Of a stretch of 64,000 nt of DNA, positions 19,149-29,055 are shown one piece after another; positions within the stretch are counted from its first letter, which is position 1; each line of letters opens with the position of its first letter. Under the pieces are notes generated by a model. The model was given only the letters and a program-made list of their open reading frames with translations. It ran no database searches and was not told the DNA's origin. The DNA is from Halomonas sp. TA22 (lineage in GTDB: Bacteria; Pseudomonadota; Gammaproteobacteria; Pseudomonadales; Halomonadaceae). Position numbers and translations under genes: made by a program. Location of the stretch: NCBI RefSeq assembly GCF_013009075.1, contig NZ_CP053108.1, positions 2,666,001 to 2,730,000 of the forward strand, written 5' to 3'.

Positions 19149-20501
19149 CTATGACCGATTGAGCTGGGCATTCATCATCTCGAACTGCTGGGTCAGGTAG
19201 TCACTTGTCTGATTCATCTGGGCAATCATCATATCCAGCTGAGTAAATTGCGTCCTATAGCGCGACAGAGTCGTCTCGATCTGCTGTTCGGTACGACTAT
19301 ACTGCTGGTCCAGTCGATCGATCTTGGATTCAAGACCGCTGACTGCATTATCCAACTGCCCTCCATCCGCCAGTGTCCGACCCAGCATGTCATCGAGCTG
19401 CTTGGCTAGACCGGAGGTATTGCCGCTGCCGACAAAGAATTTTTCTACTGCAGTAGGATCGCTTGCGATCACCTCATCGAGCTTGGCGCTGTTCAGTTCC
19501 AAGGTACCATCGAGCTTCAAACTGATGCCCATTTCATGCAGCCAGTTGAAGCCGTCGTCTCCCTCGACTCCCCCATTCAGCACGCCTCGCAGCTGGCTTT
19601 CGATACTGCGTAGCGTACTATCGCCTAAAAGCTCACCAGCCGCTCCCGTTTCTGCATTGAAACTGGTGAGTTGATTGATGGTCGTGCGCAGCGCGTTATA
19701 ACTATCGACAAAATCAGAGATCGCCTGCTTGGCGACATCGGTATCCTTTCTTACTGTAATCGTCGAGTTGCCAGTATCCATAAGACTCAGGGTGACACCC
19801 TGGATAGCCCCGTCGACCATATTGGACTGACTGGTTATTTCAACATTGTTGACCTTGAGCTTCGCATCGAGTGCGGCCACTTGCGTATCTGCATCCAACG
19901 CAAGCTCACTTCCCAAGGTGCCGAAATCAACGTTGGTGATCGCAGCGTCGGTTCCCGTCTCGCTGGAAGCCAATACCAAGCGGTAGCCTTCTTCGCTACC
20001 ATCGTTGATGATCGAGGCGCTGACACCACCATTCTTGGCATTGATGGCGTCGCGTATCTCTGCGAGCGAGCTCGCCTCCTCATCAATTTCCACTTCAAGC
20101 GTGTCGCCATTACCGAAGGTAAAGGTGAACGTGCCAGCACCTAATTGGGTGGTGGTATCGGCGACACCCTGCGTTGCGACACTAGAGGCTTGCGCAAGCT
20201 GCATCACTTCGACCTGGTACTGCCCCGGTACGGCGTTGGCGCTTGCTGCGGCCTGCACACTATCGCCACGAACATCACTGCCCACTGCTTGGAAAGTCGC
20301 GGGGTCGTTGAGTGCAGCAGTGGCGGATTGCAGATTGCCAAGCGCCCCTTCTAGCTGACCATAGGCCGATATCGTTGCCTGATGACTCTCCTGCTGCTTG
20401 ACGATGGGCTCGAGTTTCGAGCGCTCGGCCGCTTCAAGATCATCGAGCAGGCCGTTCAGGTCAAGGCCCGAGCCGATCCCCAGGGAGGTGATGGTGCTCA
20501 T
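19149..20501 (-). CDS. fliD: Flagellar filament capping protein FliD
   Basis: FliD forms the cap at the filament tip where flagellin subunits are inserted. The 450-residue product begins with the family start TITSLGIGSGLDLNGLLDDL and has coiled coils at both ends. The C-terminal FliD domain includes FVDSYNALRTTINQLT and the Gln/Met-rich tail. A good AAAGGAAG precedes the ATG. It lies between flgL and fliT in the minus-strand block. I found no sigma-28 promoter in the 88-base gap before it, so it may depend on read-through from the flgK promoter. Confidence 0.97.
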   Translation of the reverse strand: MSTITSLGIGSGLDLNGLLDDLEAAERSKLEPIVKQQESHQATISAYGQLEGALGNLQSATAALNDPATFQAVGSDVRGDSVQAAASANAVPGQYQVEVMQLAQASSVATQGVADTTTQLGAGTFTFTFGNGDTLEVEIDEEASSLAEIRDAINAKNGGVSASIINDGSEEGYRLVLASSETGTDAAITNVDFGTLGSELALDADTQVAALDAKLKVNNVEITSQSNMVDGAIQGVTLSLMDTGNSTITVRKDTDVAKQAISDFVDSYNALRTTINQLTSFNAETGAAGELLGDSTLRSIESQLRGVLNGGVEGDDGFNWLHEMGISLKLDGTLELNSAKLDEVIASDPTAVEKFFVGSGNTSGLAKQLDDMLGRTLADGGQLDNAVSGLESKIDRLDQQYSRTEQQIETTLSRYRTQFTQLDMMIAQMNQTSDYLTQQFEMMNAQLNRS

Positions 20502-20589
20502 ATGGCTTCCTTTATTGCGTCAACCGCATTCCTGTCCAGCGCCCGCTATTCATGCCAGTGGCGCCAAGAGTGTCACTGCCGTCGGGTAA

Positions 20590-21507
20590 TTACATATAGT
20601 TGAACAGCGATAGGCCCTGGATACCCACGAACGTCTGTTGGGCCGCTTGCAACCCTACCTGACGCATCGAGTAGTCGGAAATCGCCTTGTTGTAGTCGAG
20701 ATCAACGAGATCAGAGCGCGTCTGCTGGTAGTTGAGCATGCGGTTATTACCAACAGAATCCAGCACATCGAGTTCATTGAGCCTTGCACCCACCGAGGCG
20801 CCTATCGTGAGCACGTTATCCAGGCTTGCATCGAACTCACGCAGCGCACTGTTCATCGCCTCATTGAACGCTTCCTGATCCTCCGGTGTCACGATCGGCG
20901 TTTCGAGTGCCGCGATGGCCTTCTCTAAAGTCGTGAAGACATCGCCAAAAATAGCCGCTCCGTTCTCCTGCACCGGCATCTGGCGTGTAGGGTCGACCTG
21001 CAGTGTCTGGGTATTGTCATCACCCTGGTATTCGACAAAATCAGGGCCATCATCGACACTGGCCATTTTGAAGGGTGGCTCGTCATTCTTGAACCCTCCA
21101 AACAAATAGTCGCCATTACCATTGGTGGTATTGGCCAGACCCAGCATGGTCTGATAGATACCGTCGAGTTCACTAGCAATAGATTGCCTGTCGGCATTGC
21201 TCAGCGTGCCGTTGTTACCCTGTACTATCAGCGTACGAGCGCTGGTAATGCCATCGGTCACACTGTTGATGACACTGGCGGTCTGCGATAGCGTGTTTTT
21301 CGCCATTATCCGCGTATCGGTATATTGCTGCGTCACGGCAATCGACTGTGAAACGCCAAGTGCTCGTGAAGCTGCTTGAGGATCGTCGGAGGGGTTGACG
21401 ACCCGGCGGCCCGTGGCCATCTGCTGGCTGATCTTGAGAAACTCGCTCTGCTGGCGATTCATCGACGAAGCGCTCTGCTCGAACATGGTAACGGTACTAA
21501 TACGCAT
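20590..21507 (-). CDS. flgL: Hook-filament junction protein FlgL (HAP3)
   Basis: FlgL is the second junction protein between hook and filament. The 305-residue product has the flagellin-like N-terminus MRISTVTMFEQSASSMNRQQ and the conserved NPSDDPQAASRALG segment. It ends with a flagellin-like helix (LDYNKAISDYSMRQVGLQAA). It is 17 bases downstream of flgK, in the same transcript, with GGAGAG before its ATG. Confidence 0.97.
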   Translation of the reverse strand: MRISTVTMFEQSASSMNRQQSEFLKISQQMATGRRVVNPSDDPQAASRALGVSQSIAVTQQYTDTRIMAKNTLSQTASVINSVTDGITSARTLIVQGNNGTLSNADRQSIASELDGIYQTMLGLANTTNGNGDYLFGGFKNDEPPFKMASVDDGPDFVEYQGDDNTQTLQVDPTRQMPVQENGAAIFGDVFTTLEKAIAALETPIVTPEDQEAFNEAMNSALREFDASLDNVLTIGASVGARLNELDVLDSVGNNRMLNYQQTRSDLVDLDYNKAISDYSMRQVGLQAAQQTFVGIQGLSLFNYM

Positions 21508-21524
21508 CGTAGTGACTCTCCGAA

Positions 21525-23162
21525 TCAGGTCCGCAGACCGAGAATGGTGTCGAACATCGTCGTCGCAGTCTCGATCACGCGTGCATTGGCCTGGTAGAAC
21601 TGCTGATAACGCATCAGGTTGGCCGCCTCCTCGTCGAGATTGACACCGGACTCGGACTGCTGCACCGCACGCAGCTGATCGGTCAGCCCTTGCTGCATCT
21701 GTAAATTGGCCTGCACGACATTGGTCTTGTTGCCGATATCACTGACCATGGAGGCATAGGCTTGATTGAGCGTGGCATTTCCCGCCACCAGCTTCTGGTT
21801 TTGCAACCCCTGTAGCGCCAAGGCATTACGGTTGTCCCCTGCCCCCGACACGCTGCCATCATTGAGTTGACCTGCCGCAATCTTGGCAGGGTCATTGATC
21901 AGCGTTTCGACACCACCGGCTGCCCGACGCACCGGCTGCACTTCGTAACGGTCGCCTGCTACCAGGCCGCCCTCGAAGGTGAGTTCGACTCCGCCGAAGC
22001 TCAACGTATCGTTTTCGAAGGTGGCTTCGACGATCTGTCCGCTATCCTTGCGTACGACCTGGAACGTCGGCTCACCACCGTCCACGCCCGTTACCGTCAC
22101 GGTATAGTCCGCCGTGGTCAATTTCGATACATCGCCAAAAACGACGGAAGCCTGGGCGCCATTCACGGCATTCTTGCCATGCGCATAGACTTGCGGCGAA
22201 CCTAACGAGAAAAACGCCTCGCCAAGATTGCCATTGAGATCGACCCCCTGCTCATGCTGCGCATTGAAACCAGCGACGAGCGATACGGCCATCTGGCCTA
22301 GCTGATTCTGAGCCTTGTCGAGCGCCTCGGAACGGAAGCTCAGCAGACCACCCATCGTCCCGCCCTTGATGGCCGTCTCAGGCAGGGCGACGATATTGTT
22401 CGACGCATCCCGATAGCCAACGACAGTTCGCTGGGGATCGTAGGGGGATGCCATCGCCTCGAGCTGATAGTTGATGGTGCCGGACACAAGGGGCTGCCCC
22501 CCGGCCAGATTGAGGTTGTAGCTCCCACCATCCTGAACGACGAGCTGCACATCGATATGCTTGCTCATCTCGGCCACGAGGTTATCGCGCTGGTTGAGCA
22601 GATTATTGGGCGCTACACCCGTCCGCGCCGTCGCTAGCGTAATCTCTTTGTTGAGCTTAGCGATTTGCTCGCTGAGCATATTAATCTGTTCGACTTCCCC
22701 GGAGATCTGACCATTGACGCCTTTTTGCATATCCTGCAAATAGCCATCGAATGCCCGCATTTGCGCACTCAGCGTTTCGGCGGTACCGATAACCCCTTGC
22801 CGAGCGGCAGGATCGGAGGGCGATGAGGAGAGGTCACCAAGTGCAGAGAAGAAGTTCTGCATCAGCGGGGCCAGGCCAGCTTCATCATCGGCCAGTAGAT
22901 TATCGATCTGGCTGATCTGCGACTGGTAGGCGGCAAGGGCCGAGCTGGCGCTGGTCGAGGCATTCAGCTGGTTCGCCACGAAGGTGTTGAACTGGCGCTG
23001 GACATCATTGACACGCACGCCCGAGCCGGTCGGACTTTCACCTAGGATCACCAGCTCACGGTTGTATCCGGGGGTATAAACATTGCTGATATTGTTGCTA
23101 GTGGTGTAAAGCGCACTTTGCGCCGCATTGAGGCCACTGACACCGATCGCGAACATGCTCAT
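21525..23162 (-). CDS. flgK: Hook-filament junction protein FlgK (HAP1)
   Basis: FlgK is the first junction protein on the hook. The 545-residue product starts with the rod/hook-type signature MFAIGVSGLNAAQSALYTTS-N-N and ends with the paired C-terminal helix containing VNLDEEAANLMRYQQFYQAN. AAGGAA precedes the ATG. A sigma-28 promoter lies directly upstream at 23191-23217, so flgK-flgL (and possibly fliD-fliT-flhE) can be expressed as late genes, as in Salmonella. Confidence 0.98.
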   Translation of the reverse strand: MSMFAIGVSGLNAAQSALYTTSNNISNVYTPGYNRELVILGESPTGSGVRVNDVQRQFNTFVANQLNASTSASSALAAYQSQISQIDNLLADDEAGLAPLMQNFFSALGDLSSSPSDPAARQGVIGTAETLSAQMRAFDGYLQDMQKGVNGQISGEVEQINMLSEQIAKLNKEITLATARTGVAPNNLLNQRDNLVAEMSKHIDVQLVVQDGGSYNLNLAGGQPLVSGTINYQLEAMASPYDPQRTVVGYRDASNNIVALPETAIKGGTMGGLLSFRSEALDKAQNQLGQMAVSLVAGFNAQHEQGVDLNGNLGEAFFSLGSPQVYAHGKNAVNGAQASVVFGDVSKLTTADYTVTVTGVDGGEPTFQVVRKDSGQIVEATFENDTLSFGGVELTFEGGLVAGDRYEVQPVRRAAGGVETLINDPAKIAAGQLNDGSVSGAGDNRNALALQGLQNQKLVAGNATLNQAYASMVSDIGNKTNVVQANLQMQQGLTDQLRAVQQSESGVNLDEEAANLMRYQQFYQANARVIETATTMFDTILGLRT

Positions 23163-23190
23163 GCTGGATTCCTTAACCTGTTATCACTGC

Positions 23191-23217
23191 TTATCGACCC
23201 CGGGGCGAGAATCTTTA
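23191..23217 (-). promoter_or_regulatory. Sigma-28 (FliA) promoter for flgKL
   Basis: Read on the minus strand, TAAAGATT (23217-23210), an 11-base spacer and GTCGATAA (23198-23191) match the FliA consensus at 14 of 16 positions. The -10 element ends 28 bases before the flgK start codon. Confidence 0.87.
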
Positions 23218-23239
23218 GCCATCCGCTAATCAGGCCCAA

Positions 23240-24316
23240 TCAATAGGAGAAAAAGACGCCGGCCAGCGAGCGTTCGGGCAATGGTTCGACCGCTCCCATA
23301 GTGTTCATCACCGCAATCAGCTTGCTCGCGTAGCGCGGATCCGTGGCGTAACCGCCACTCTGCAAGGCGTAGGCAGCCTGCTCGGCATTCGCGGCAGTGA
23401 CGACTCCCGCATAACGCGGGTTGTCACCGATCAGCCGCGCATAATCGGTGAAGGCCTCTTCATACGAGCGATATGCGCGGAAGGTATCCTTCATCTGGGT
23501 GCGCTGGCCGTTGATGTATTCATGGGTAGTGATGTCGGTGGTCGCCCCCTGCCAGCGGCTGCCCGCCTTGATGCCGAAGAGGTTGTAGCTGTTGCCCCCG
23601 CCAGACGTGGGGATCTCGTGGCGTCCCCAGCCCGTCTCGAGTGCCGCCTGGGCCAGGATCAGCTCGGCCGGCACGCCCGTGGCACGACTTGCGGCCTGTG
23701 CGGGCTGAGCCAGCTTGTCCATGAAGCGCTGCACATGCTCGGCGCGACTGCCTTCTCCGGTTTGCGTGGGGCGCGATACTGTCTCGGTTCGGGGGGCAGC
23801 ACTCGGCTCGGCGACAGCCTGTCCCGGAAGCTGGACATTCAGCTCATCCATGAAGCTTGGAGGCCTGCGTGCATCGATCTCGCCAAGGAAATCCTGTTCG
23901 GGGGGCAATGCATTGCTGCCATGCATGGCATCGCTCAGCACGCGCGGTGTACCGCGGGGAATGCCGGCAATCAGCTCATCCGCCTGAGTGCGCGCCACAC
24001 TCTGTACCGGCACCAGGCCGCGCCCTTCCAGCTGGTTGATCAGCTGCTCGGCAAGACCGAAGCCGCGCCCCGCCAGATGTTGCGACCACTGCTGGTCAAG
24101 CAGCGAATTGTAGAATTCGCTCTGCTGGCTGCTAAACAGATCCGACTGCGGCGATGCCTCGCGCATGCTCTTCAGCATCATGTTCAGAAACAGCGCCTCG
24201 AACTGCCGGGCGGCCTCGGGCAGGCCAGCGCTGGGGTCACGACGTGCCGTGTGCTGCAGCCTCTGGATGCCCTGGGTATCGAGGGCGAACTGACCCCCAA
24301 GATCATGCGCATTCAT
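23240..24316 (-). CDS. flgJ: Flagellar rod-capping protein and peptidoglycan hydrolase FlgJ
   Basis: FlgJ caps the growing rod and cuts the peptidoglycan so the rod can pass. The 358-residue product has the N-terminal rod-binding domain (about 35-110) and a C-terminal glucosaminidase-type domain (about 195-350). The latter carries the catalytic Glu in LAQAALETGWGRHE and the NLFGIKAGSRWQG motif. A variable linker rich in polar residues joins them. The ATG at 24316 overlaps the flgI stop; a TTG one codon earlier is less likely. This is the dual-domain form typical of beta- and gammaproteobacteria. Confidence 0.96.
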   Translation of the reverse strand: MNAHDLGGQFALDTQGIQRLQHTARRDPSAGLPEAARQFEALFLNMMLKSMREASPQSDLFSSQQSEFYNSLLDQQWSQHLAGRGFGLAEQLINQLEGRGLVPVQSVARTQADELIAGIPRGTPRVLSDAMHGSNALPPEQDFLGEIDARRPPSFMDELNVQLPGQAVAEPSAAPRTETVSRPTQTGEGSRAEHVQRFMDKLAQPAQAASRATGVPAELILAQAALETGWGRHEIPTSGGGNSYNLFGIKAGSRWQGATTDITTHEYINGQRTQMKDTFRAYRSYEEAFTDYARLIGDNPRYAGVVTAANAEQAAYALQSGGYATDPRYASKLIAVMNTMGAVEPLPERSLAGVFFSY

Positions 24317-25455
24317 CAAATGATCTCCAGATCGGCGCGCAGCGAGCCCGCCGCCTTAAGCGCCTCGAGGATCGACATCAGATCGGCTGGGGTGGCTCCC
24401 AGTGCATTGAGCGCATTGACCACATCCACCAGGTCCGCCCCCTCCACCATCTGCAGGAAGGCGTCCTGCTGGTAGATCTCGATATTGGCGTCAGGCACGA
24501 CCACCGTCTCTCCCGCCCCGAAGGGTGCCGGCTGGCTGACACCGAAGCGGGTATCGATGATGATCGACAGATTGCCATGCGCGACGGCTGCACGGCGCAG
24601 GGTCACGCTCGAGTTGAGCACCACCGAGCCAGTGCGCGAGTTGAGCACGACCCGCGCCGGCGCCTCGGTCGGCGTGACCTGCAGCTCCTCGATACGCGCC
24701 ATGAAGTTGACTCGATCGTTGGCATCGTTCGGTCCTTGGAGGCGAATCGTGCGGCCATCCTGAGCGGCGGCGACCGGCCAGCCAAAGGCGCCATTGATTG
24801 CAGCCACGACGCGTTGAGCAGTCCCAAAATCCGCCTGCTTGAGCTGCAGATCCAGAATACCGCCATTGGCTCCAAGGCGCAGCGGTACCTCACGCTCGAC
24901 CATGGCCCCGCCTGCGATGCGCCCACCGGCCAACTGGTTGACCTGCACGCTACTGCCCCCTGCCGCCGCGCCCGCACCGCCTACCAGCAGGTTGCCTTGG
25001 GCGATGGCATAGGTATCGCCATCGGCACCCTTGAGCGGTGTCATCAACAGTGTGCCGCCACGCAGGCTTCGCGCATTTCCGATGGAGGAGACATTGACGT
25101 CGAGCCGCTGGCCAGGCTGCGAGAAAGGCGGCAGATCGGCCGTGACCATCACCGCAGCGACATTGCGCAGCTGCATGTTGGTGCCTGCCGGCACGGTAAT
25201 GCCCATCTGCGAGAGCATGTTGGTCAGGCTCTGGCCGGTAAAGGGAGCCTGCATGGTCTGGTCGCCAGTCCCGTCGAGTCCCACCACCAGGCCATAGCCG
25301 ACCAGAGCGTTGTCACGTACGCCAGCGAAGGTCGCAAGCTCACGCAACCGCTCGGCCTGGGCCGGAATGACCAGGCCCAGCCACAGCACCGATATCAGCA
25401 CCAGTCGCAGCAGACCCCGCACGAGCGGCAAAGAAGGGAAAGAGAGCATGCACAT
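24316..25455 (-). CDS. flgI: Flagellar P-ring protein FlgI
   Basis: FlgI builds the periplasmic P ring around the rod. The 379-residue product starts with a signal peptide (about 1-34, ending near VIPAQA). The mature protein begins [15 protein letters not shown] and contains the hallmark [15 protein letters not shown]. The frame is open far upstream into flgH. The ATG at 25455 is chosen because it begins just after the flgH stop and directly before the signal peptide; an ATG two codons later is possible. Confidence 0.97.
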   Translation of the reverse strand: MCMLSFPSLPLVRGLLRLVLISVLWLGLVIPAQAERLRELATFAGVRDNALVGYGLVVGLDGTGDQTMQAPFTGQSLTNMLSQMGITVPAGTNMQLRNVAAVMVTADLPPFSQPGQRLDVNVSSIGNARSLRGGTLLMTPLKGADGDTYAIAQGNLLVGGAGAAAGGSSVQVNQLAGGRIAGGAMVEREVPLRLGANGGILDLQLKQADFGTAQRVVAAINGAFGWPVAAAQDGRTIRLQGPNDANDRVNFMARIEELQVTPTEAPARVVLNSRTGSVVLNSSVTLRRAAVAHGNLSIIIDTRFGVSQPAPFGAGETVVVPDANIEIYQQDAFLQMVEGADLVDVVNALNALGATPADLMSILEALKAAGSLRADLEII

Positions 25456-25471
25456 AGTCAGTCGATCCCGA

Positions 25472-26161
25472 TCAGAATGGCGACACATTGAGGAAGAAGC
25501 GCTGCAACCACCCCATGTGCTGTGCTTCGTTGATGTAACCATCGCCAACGTACTCGATGCGTGCATCAGCGACCTGTGTTGAGGGCACGGTATTCTGGCC
25601 AGTGATGGTGCGCGGGTTGACCACCCCGGAGAAGCGGATGAACTCGACTCCCTGGTTGATGGCGATCTGCTTTTCACCGCGCACCCGCAGGTTGCCATTG
25701 GCCATCACGTCAAGCACCGAGACGGTGATCGTGCCAGTGAAGCTGTTGTTGGCCTGGGATCCACCGCCGCCACTGAAGGCACTGGTACCGGTGAGATCGA
25801 AGCCATACTCCTCGAGGATATCCAACACATCGGGCACCTGAGCGATATTGAGCCCAGACGAACCGGTACGGTTGGCATTGCTCTGGGCGTTCTTGCTGGC
25901 GCTCACCTCTTCGTCAAGAACGATGGTCAGGATATCGCCGACCATGCGGGGACGACGATCCTCAAACAGCGGATGGCTGCCCCGATGCGCCTGATAGATG
26001 GAACCGTTGGGCTCGGGCGGCAAGCGGTCGGGTATCATCACCTGCTCCTGCTCACCGACGACCGAAGGGCGCGGCATCTGCGCGCAGCCCGCCAGCACCG
26101 ATACGATCAGTGCCAGGCTCAACAGGCGCCAATTACGCCAGGGGGAAGTCCACCGCTTCAT
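25472..26161 (-). CDS. flgH: Flagellar L-ring lipoprotein FlgH
   Basis: FlgH forms the outer-membrane L ring. The 229-residue product has a lipoprotein signal peptide with lipobox LAGC (lipidated Cys at about residue 26). The conserved FlgH core includes [30 protein letters not shown] and the C-terminal [18 protein letters not shown] lies upstream of the ATG. It sits between flgG and flgI in the rod/ring operon. Confidence 0.97.
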   Translation of the reverse strand: MKRWTSPWRNWRLLSLALIVSVLAGCAQMPRPSVVGEQEQVMIPDRLPPEPNGSIYQAHRGSHPLFEDRRPRMVGDILTIVLDEEVSASKNAQSNANRTGSSGLNIAQVPDVLDILEEYGFDLTGTSAFSGGGGSQANNSFTGTITVSVLDVMANGNLRVRGEKQIAINQGVEFIRFSGVVNPRTITGQNTVPSTQVADARIEYVGDGYINEAQHMGWLQRFFLNVSPF

Positions 26162-26206
26162 ATTGCGCTCCGCTTGGATCCGTACTGCATCGCCATCGAC
26201 GACGGG

Positions 26207-26989
26207 TTACAGCTGGGCGAGGCGAGCCAGCATCTCATCGCTGGTCTGCACCGCCTTGCTGTTGATTTCATAGGCACGCTGGGTCTGGATCATGCTGACC
26301 ATCTCCTCCACCACATTGACGTTGGAGGTTTCCACATAGCCCTGGAACAACCGACCCGCACCATTCATTCCCGGCATGGACTCATTACGCGGACCCGATG
26401 AAGTCGTCTCCAGGTAGAGGTTGCCGCCGATGCTCTCGAGCCCCGTCGGGTTGACGAAGGTGGAGATGGTAATCTGGCCGATCTGGTTGCTCTGCGTGGT
26501 ACCCGGCTGGGTGACCGTGACGATGCCATCCTCGCCGACACTCAGCGAAAGCGCGTTATCGGGGATGATGATCGCCGGCTCCATCGGATATCCGTTGGCA
26601 GTGACCATCTGGCCGTTCTCATCGATCTGGAAACTGCCATCCCGGGTATAGGCGGTGGAGCCATCGGGCAGCAGGACCTGGAAGAAGCCCTGGCCATTGA
26701 TCGCCAGATCGCGCGAGTTCTCGGTATTCTGCAGCCCGCCCTGGGTATGCAGACGCTCGGTGGCGACCGGGCGCACCCCAGTGCCTACCTGCAAACCGGA
26801 AGGCAGGCGATTCTGGACATCGTTCTGCGCACCGGGCTGACGCAGGTTCTGATAGAGCAGGTCTTCAAATACCGCCCGCGAGCGCTTGAAGCCATTGGTG
26901 CTCACGTTGGCAAGGTTGTTGGAGATCACATCCAACTGCACCTGCTGAGATTCAAGACCGGTCTTGGCGGTCCAGAGTGAATTGATCAT
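26207..26989 (-). CDS. flgG: Flagellar distal rod protein FlgG
   Basis: FlgG makes the distal rod. The 260-residue product has the family N-terminus with [20 protein letters not shown] and [15 protein letters not shown]. The central D1 region follows, then the C-terminal signature [20 protein letters not shown]. The length is that of canonical FlgG. A good AGAGG is present. It lies 15 bases after flgF. Confidence 0.98.
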   Translation of the reverse strand: MINSLWTAKTGLESQQVQLDVISNNLANVSTNGFKRSRAVFEDLLYQNLRQPGAQNDVQNRLPSGLQVGTGVRPVATERLHTQGGLQNTENSRDLAINGQGFFQVLLPDGSTAYTRDGSFQIDENGQMVTANGYPMEPAIIIPDNALSLSVGEDGIVTVTQPGTTQSNQIGQITISTFVNPTGLESIGGNLYLETTSSGPRNESMPGMNGAGRLFQGYVETSNVNVVEEMVSMIQTQRAYEINSKAVQTSDEMLARLAQL

Positions 26990-27004
26990 GCGTATAGCCT
27001 CTGT

Positions 27005-27760
27005 TTACCCTTGGATGGAGAGCAGGTTGTTGGCGCGCTGAGCGTTCTCATTGGCACTGTCGATGACCTTCATCTGCATGTCGTAGCGCCTGGCTACGTC
27101 GATCATCGCCACCATGCTCTCGATGGCGCTGACGTTGCTGCCCTCCAGCGTCCCGCTGACCAGACGCGCCTCTTCATTGGCCTGGAGGATGCCGGGTTCG
27201 CCCTCCTCGTTCAGCGGTGGACGGAACAGGCCATCATCGCCGCGGTTCATGGCCACGTCCGGAGTCACCAACTTGAGGCGGCCGACATCCACCAGGGCAT
27301 CAGGGTCTTCGCCTGCGCCGATCGCACTCAAGGTGCCATCCGCACCTATCGAGACGCTGGAGCCCAGCGGCACGATGATCGGGCCGCCCTCGCCCATCAC
27401 CGGACGCCCGGTGATCAGCACCACACCATTGCCATCCACCTGCAGATCGCCACGCCGGGTATAGGCCTCGCCACCATCAGCGGTCTGCACGGCAAGCCAG
27501 GCATTGCCCTTGAGGGCCACGTCCAGCTCACGGCCGGTCGACATCATCGGCCCCTGTGAAAAATCCGAACCAGGTGTGGTGGCAGCTACCGACACGCGGG
27601 TCGGCAACGCACCATCGCCCTGCACCGGCACGGCGCGCATGGCATGCAGCTGGGCACGGAAGCCGGCGGTCGATACGTTGGCCAAGTTGTTGTTGACCAC
27701 TGCCTGCTGGGTCATGCTCTGCTTGGCGCCGCTCATCGCGGTATAAAGGATGCGATCCAT
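27005..27760 (-). CDS. flgF: Flagellar proximal rod protein FlgF
   Basis: FlgF is a minor proximal-rod protein. The 251-residue product begins MDRILYTAMSGAKQSMTQQA, typical of FlgF, and shows [17 protein letters not shown]. The C-terminal rod signature around NVSAIESMVAMIDVARRYD is present. It sits between flgE and flgG in the usual order. Confidence 0.97.
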   Translation of the reverse strand: MDRILYTAMSGAKQSMTQQAVVNNNLANVSTAGFRAQLHAMRAVPVQGDGALPTRVSVAATTPGSDFSQGPMMSTGRELDVALKGNAWLAVQTADGGEAYTRRGDLQVDGNGVVLITGRPVMGEGGPIIVPLGSSVSIGADGTLSAIGAGEDPDALVDVGRLKLVTPDVAMNRGDDGLFRPPLNEEGEPGILQANEEARLVSGTLEGSNVSAIESMVAMIDVARRYDMQMKVIDSANENAQRANNLLSIQG

Positions 27761-27786
27761 AGGTCAGTTCCCCCGTTCAGCCGTCA

Positions 27787-29040
27787 TCAACGCAGGTTGA
27801 TGGCGGTCTGCAGGAGTTCATCCTGAGTCTTGATGGTCTGGGAGTTGGCCTGGTAGGCGCGCTGGGCGACGATCATGTCGACCAGCTCCTGGGACATGTC
27901 GACGTTGGAGCTCTCCAGCGCCCCGGCCTGCAGGCCACCCAGCAGCCCGGTACCCGGCGCGCCGACCAGCTCCTGTCCCGAAGCGGCCGTGGCCACCCAG
28001 GCGTTGTCGCCCACCGGTGTCAGTCCTTCGGGGTTGCGGAAGTTCGCCAGCACGATCTGACCGGCCGCCAGCGACTGCTCGTTGGAGTAGTTACGCATCA
28101 CTGTGCCATCGTTCTCGATGGTGATGCCAACCAGGGCACCCGAGGTGTAACCGTCCTGGGTCAGGGAACTGACCGTGGAGGTGTTGGCAAACTGGGTCGC
28201 GCCCGACAGGTCGAGATTGAACGCCAGCGGTGCCGCGCCGGGGAGGTCATCGAACACGACATCGAAGTTATCGGCGCCGCTCAAGCTACCGCTGGTATCG
28301 AACGTCAACAAGCTAGCTGCGGTAGGAGGAGTAGTGGTCAAATCCTCATTTTGTGTAACCTGTATCGGCTCATCGACACCCGCGAGTTTGGCCTGCACTT
28401 CCCAGGCGCTGCCATTGGCAGCTTCACTCACCTTGGTGAAATAGAGCGTCATGTTGCGGGCGTTGCCCAGCGAGTCGTAGACCGTGGCATTGGTGGCGTA
28501 GCTGTAGCTGGCGGGGTTGCCCATGTCGAACTGGGTAGCGGCCCGATCGATAATCGCTTCGCCGGCATTCAGGTTCATGCCGATATCCACTTGGTTGGTG
28601 GCCTGAGCAGGGATGTCGTCCGCCGGCACGCTCAGTGCCACCGGTGCACCACCGACCTGGATATTGCCATCGGCATCCGCGGGGTAGCCCATGATGTTGG
28701 CGCCCTGGGAGTTGATCAGGGCACCGGCCGCGGTCATGGTCAGCTGGCCGTTGCGCGAGTAGACCACCTCGCCATTGGGCTGCTGGAAGCGGAAGAAGCC
28801 GTCACCGGCGATGGCCAGGTCGAGGTTACGACTGGTCGCCTCGATATTGCCGGCGTTGAAATTCTGCTGCACTCCGGCGACCTGGGTACCCAGGCCGATA
28901 CGGCTATTGGCATAGACGTCGGCGAACTGCACACTGGAGCTCTTGAAGCCCACCGTCTGGGAGTTGGCGATGTTGTTGCCGATGGCACCCAGCTTGGTGG
29001 CGGAAGCGTTCAGACCGCTCAATGCTTGTGAAAAACTCAT
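27787..29040 (-). CDS. flgE: Flagellar hook protein FlgE
   Basis: FlgE polymerises into the hook, the universal joint of the flagellum. The 417-residue product starts MSFSQALSGLNASATKLG with IGNNIANSQTVGFKSS and ends NVDMSQELVDMIVAQRAYQA plus the terminal helix, as in all FlgE proteins. The central, surface-exposed region is variable. AGGAAA precedes the ATG. flgD, the hook cap, is 15 bases upstream. Confidence 0.98.
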   Translation of the reverse strand: MSFSQALSGLNASATKLGAIGNNIANSQTVGFKSSSVQFADVYANSRIGLGTQVAGVQQNFNAGNIEATSRNLDLAIAGDGFFRFQQPNGEVVYSRNGQLTMTAAGALINSQGANIMGYPADADGNIQVGGAPVALSVPADDIPAQATNQVDIGMNLNAGEAIIDRAATQFDMGNPASYSYATNATVYDSLGNARNMTLYFTKVSEAANGSAWEVQAKLAGVDEPIQVTQNEDLTTTPPTAASLLTFDTSGSLSGADNFDVVFDDLPGAAPLAFNLDLSGATQFANTSTVSSLTQDGYTSGALVGITIENDGTVMRNYSNEQSLAAGQIVLANFRNPEGLTPVGDNAWVATAASGQELVGAPGTGLLGGLQAGALESSNVDMSQELVDMIVAQRAYQANSQTIKTQDELLQTAINLR

Positions 29041-29055
29041 GATCTTTCCTCGAAG

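Noticed and set aside
24154-25491. 445-codon plus-strand frame across flgJ and flgI
   Set aside because: Both flagellar genes on the other strand are unmistakable; no domain or start signal supports the opposite frame.
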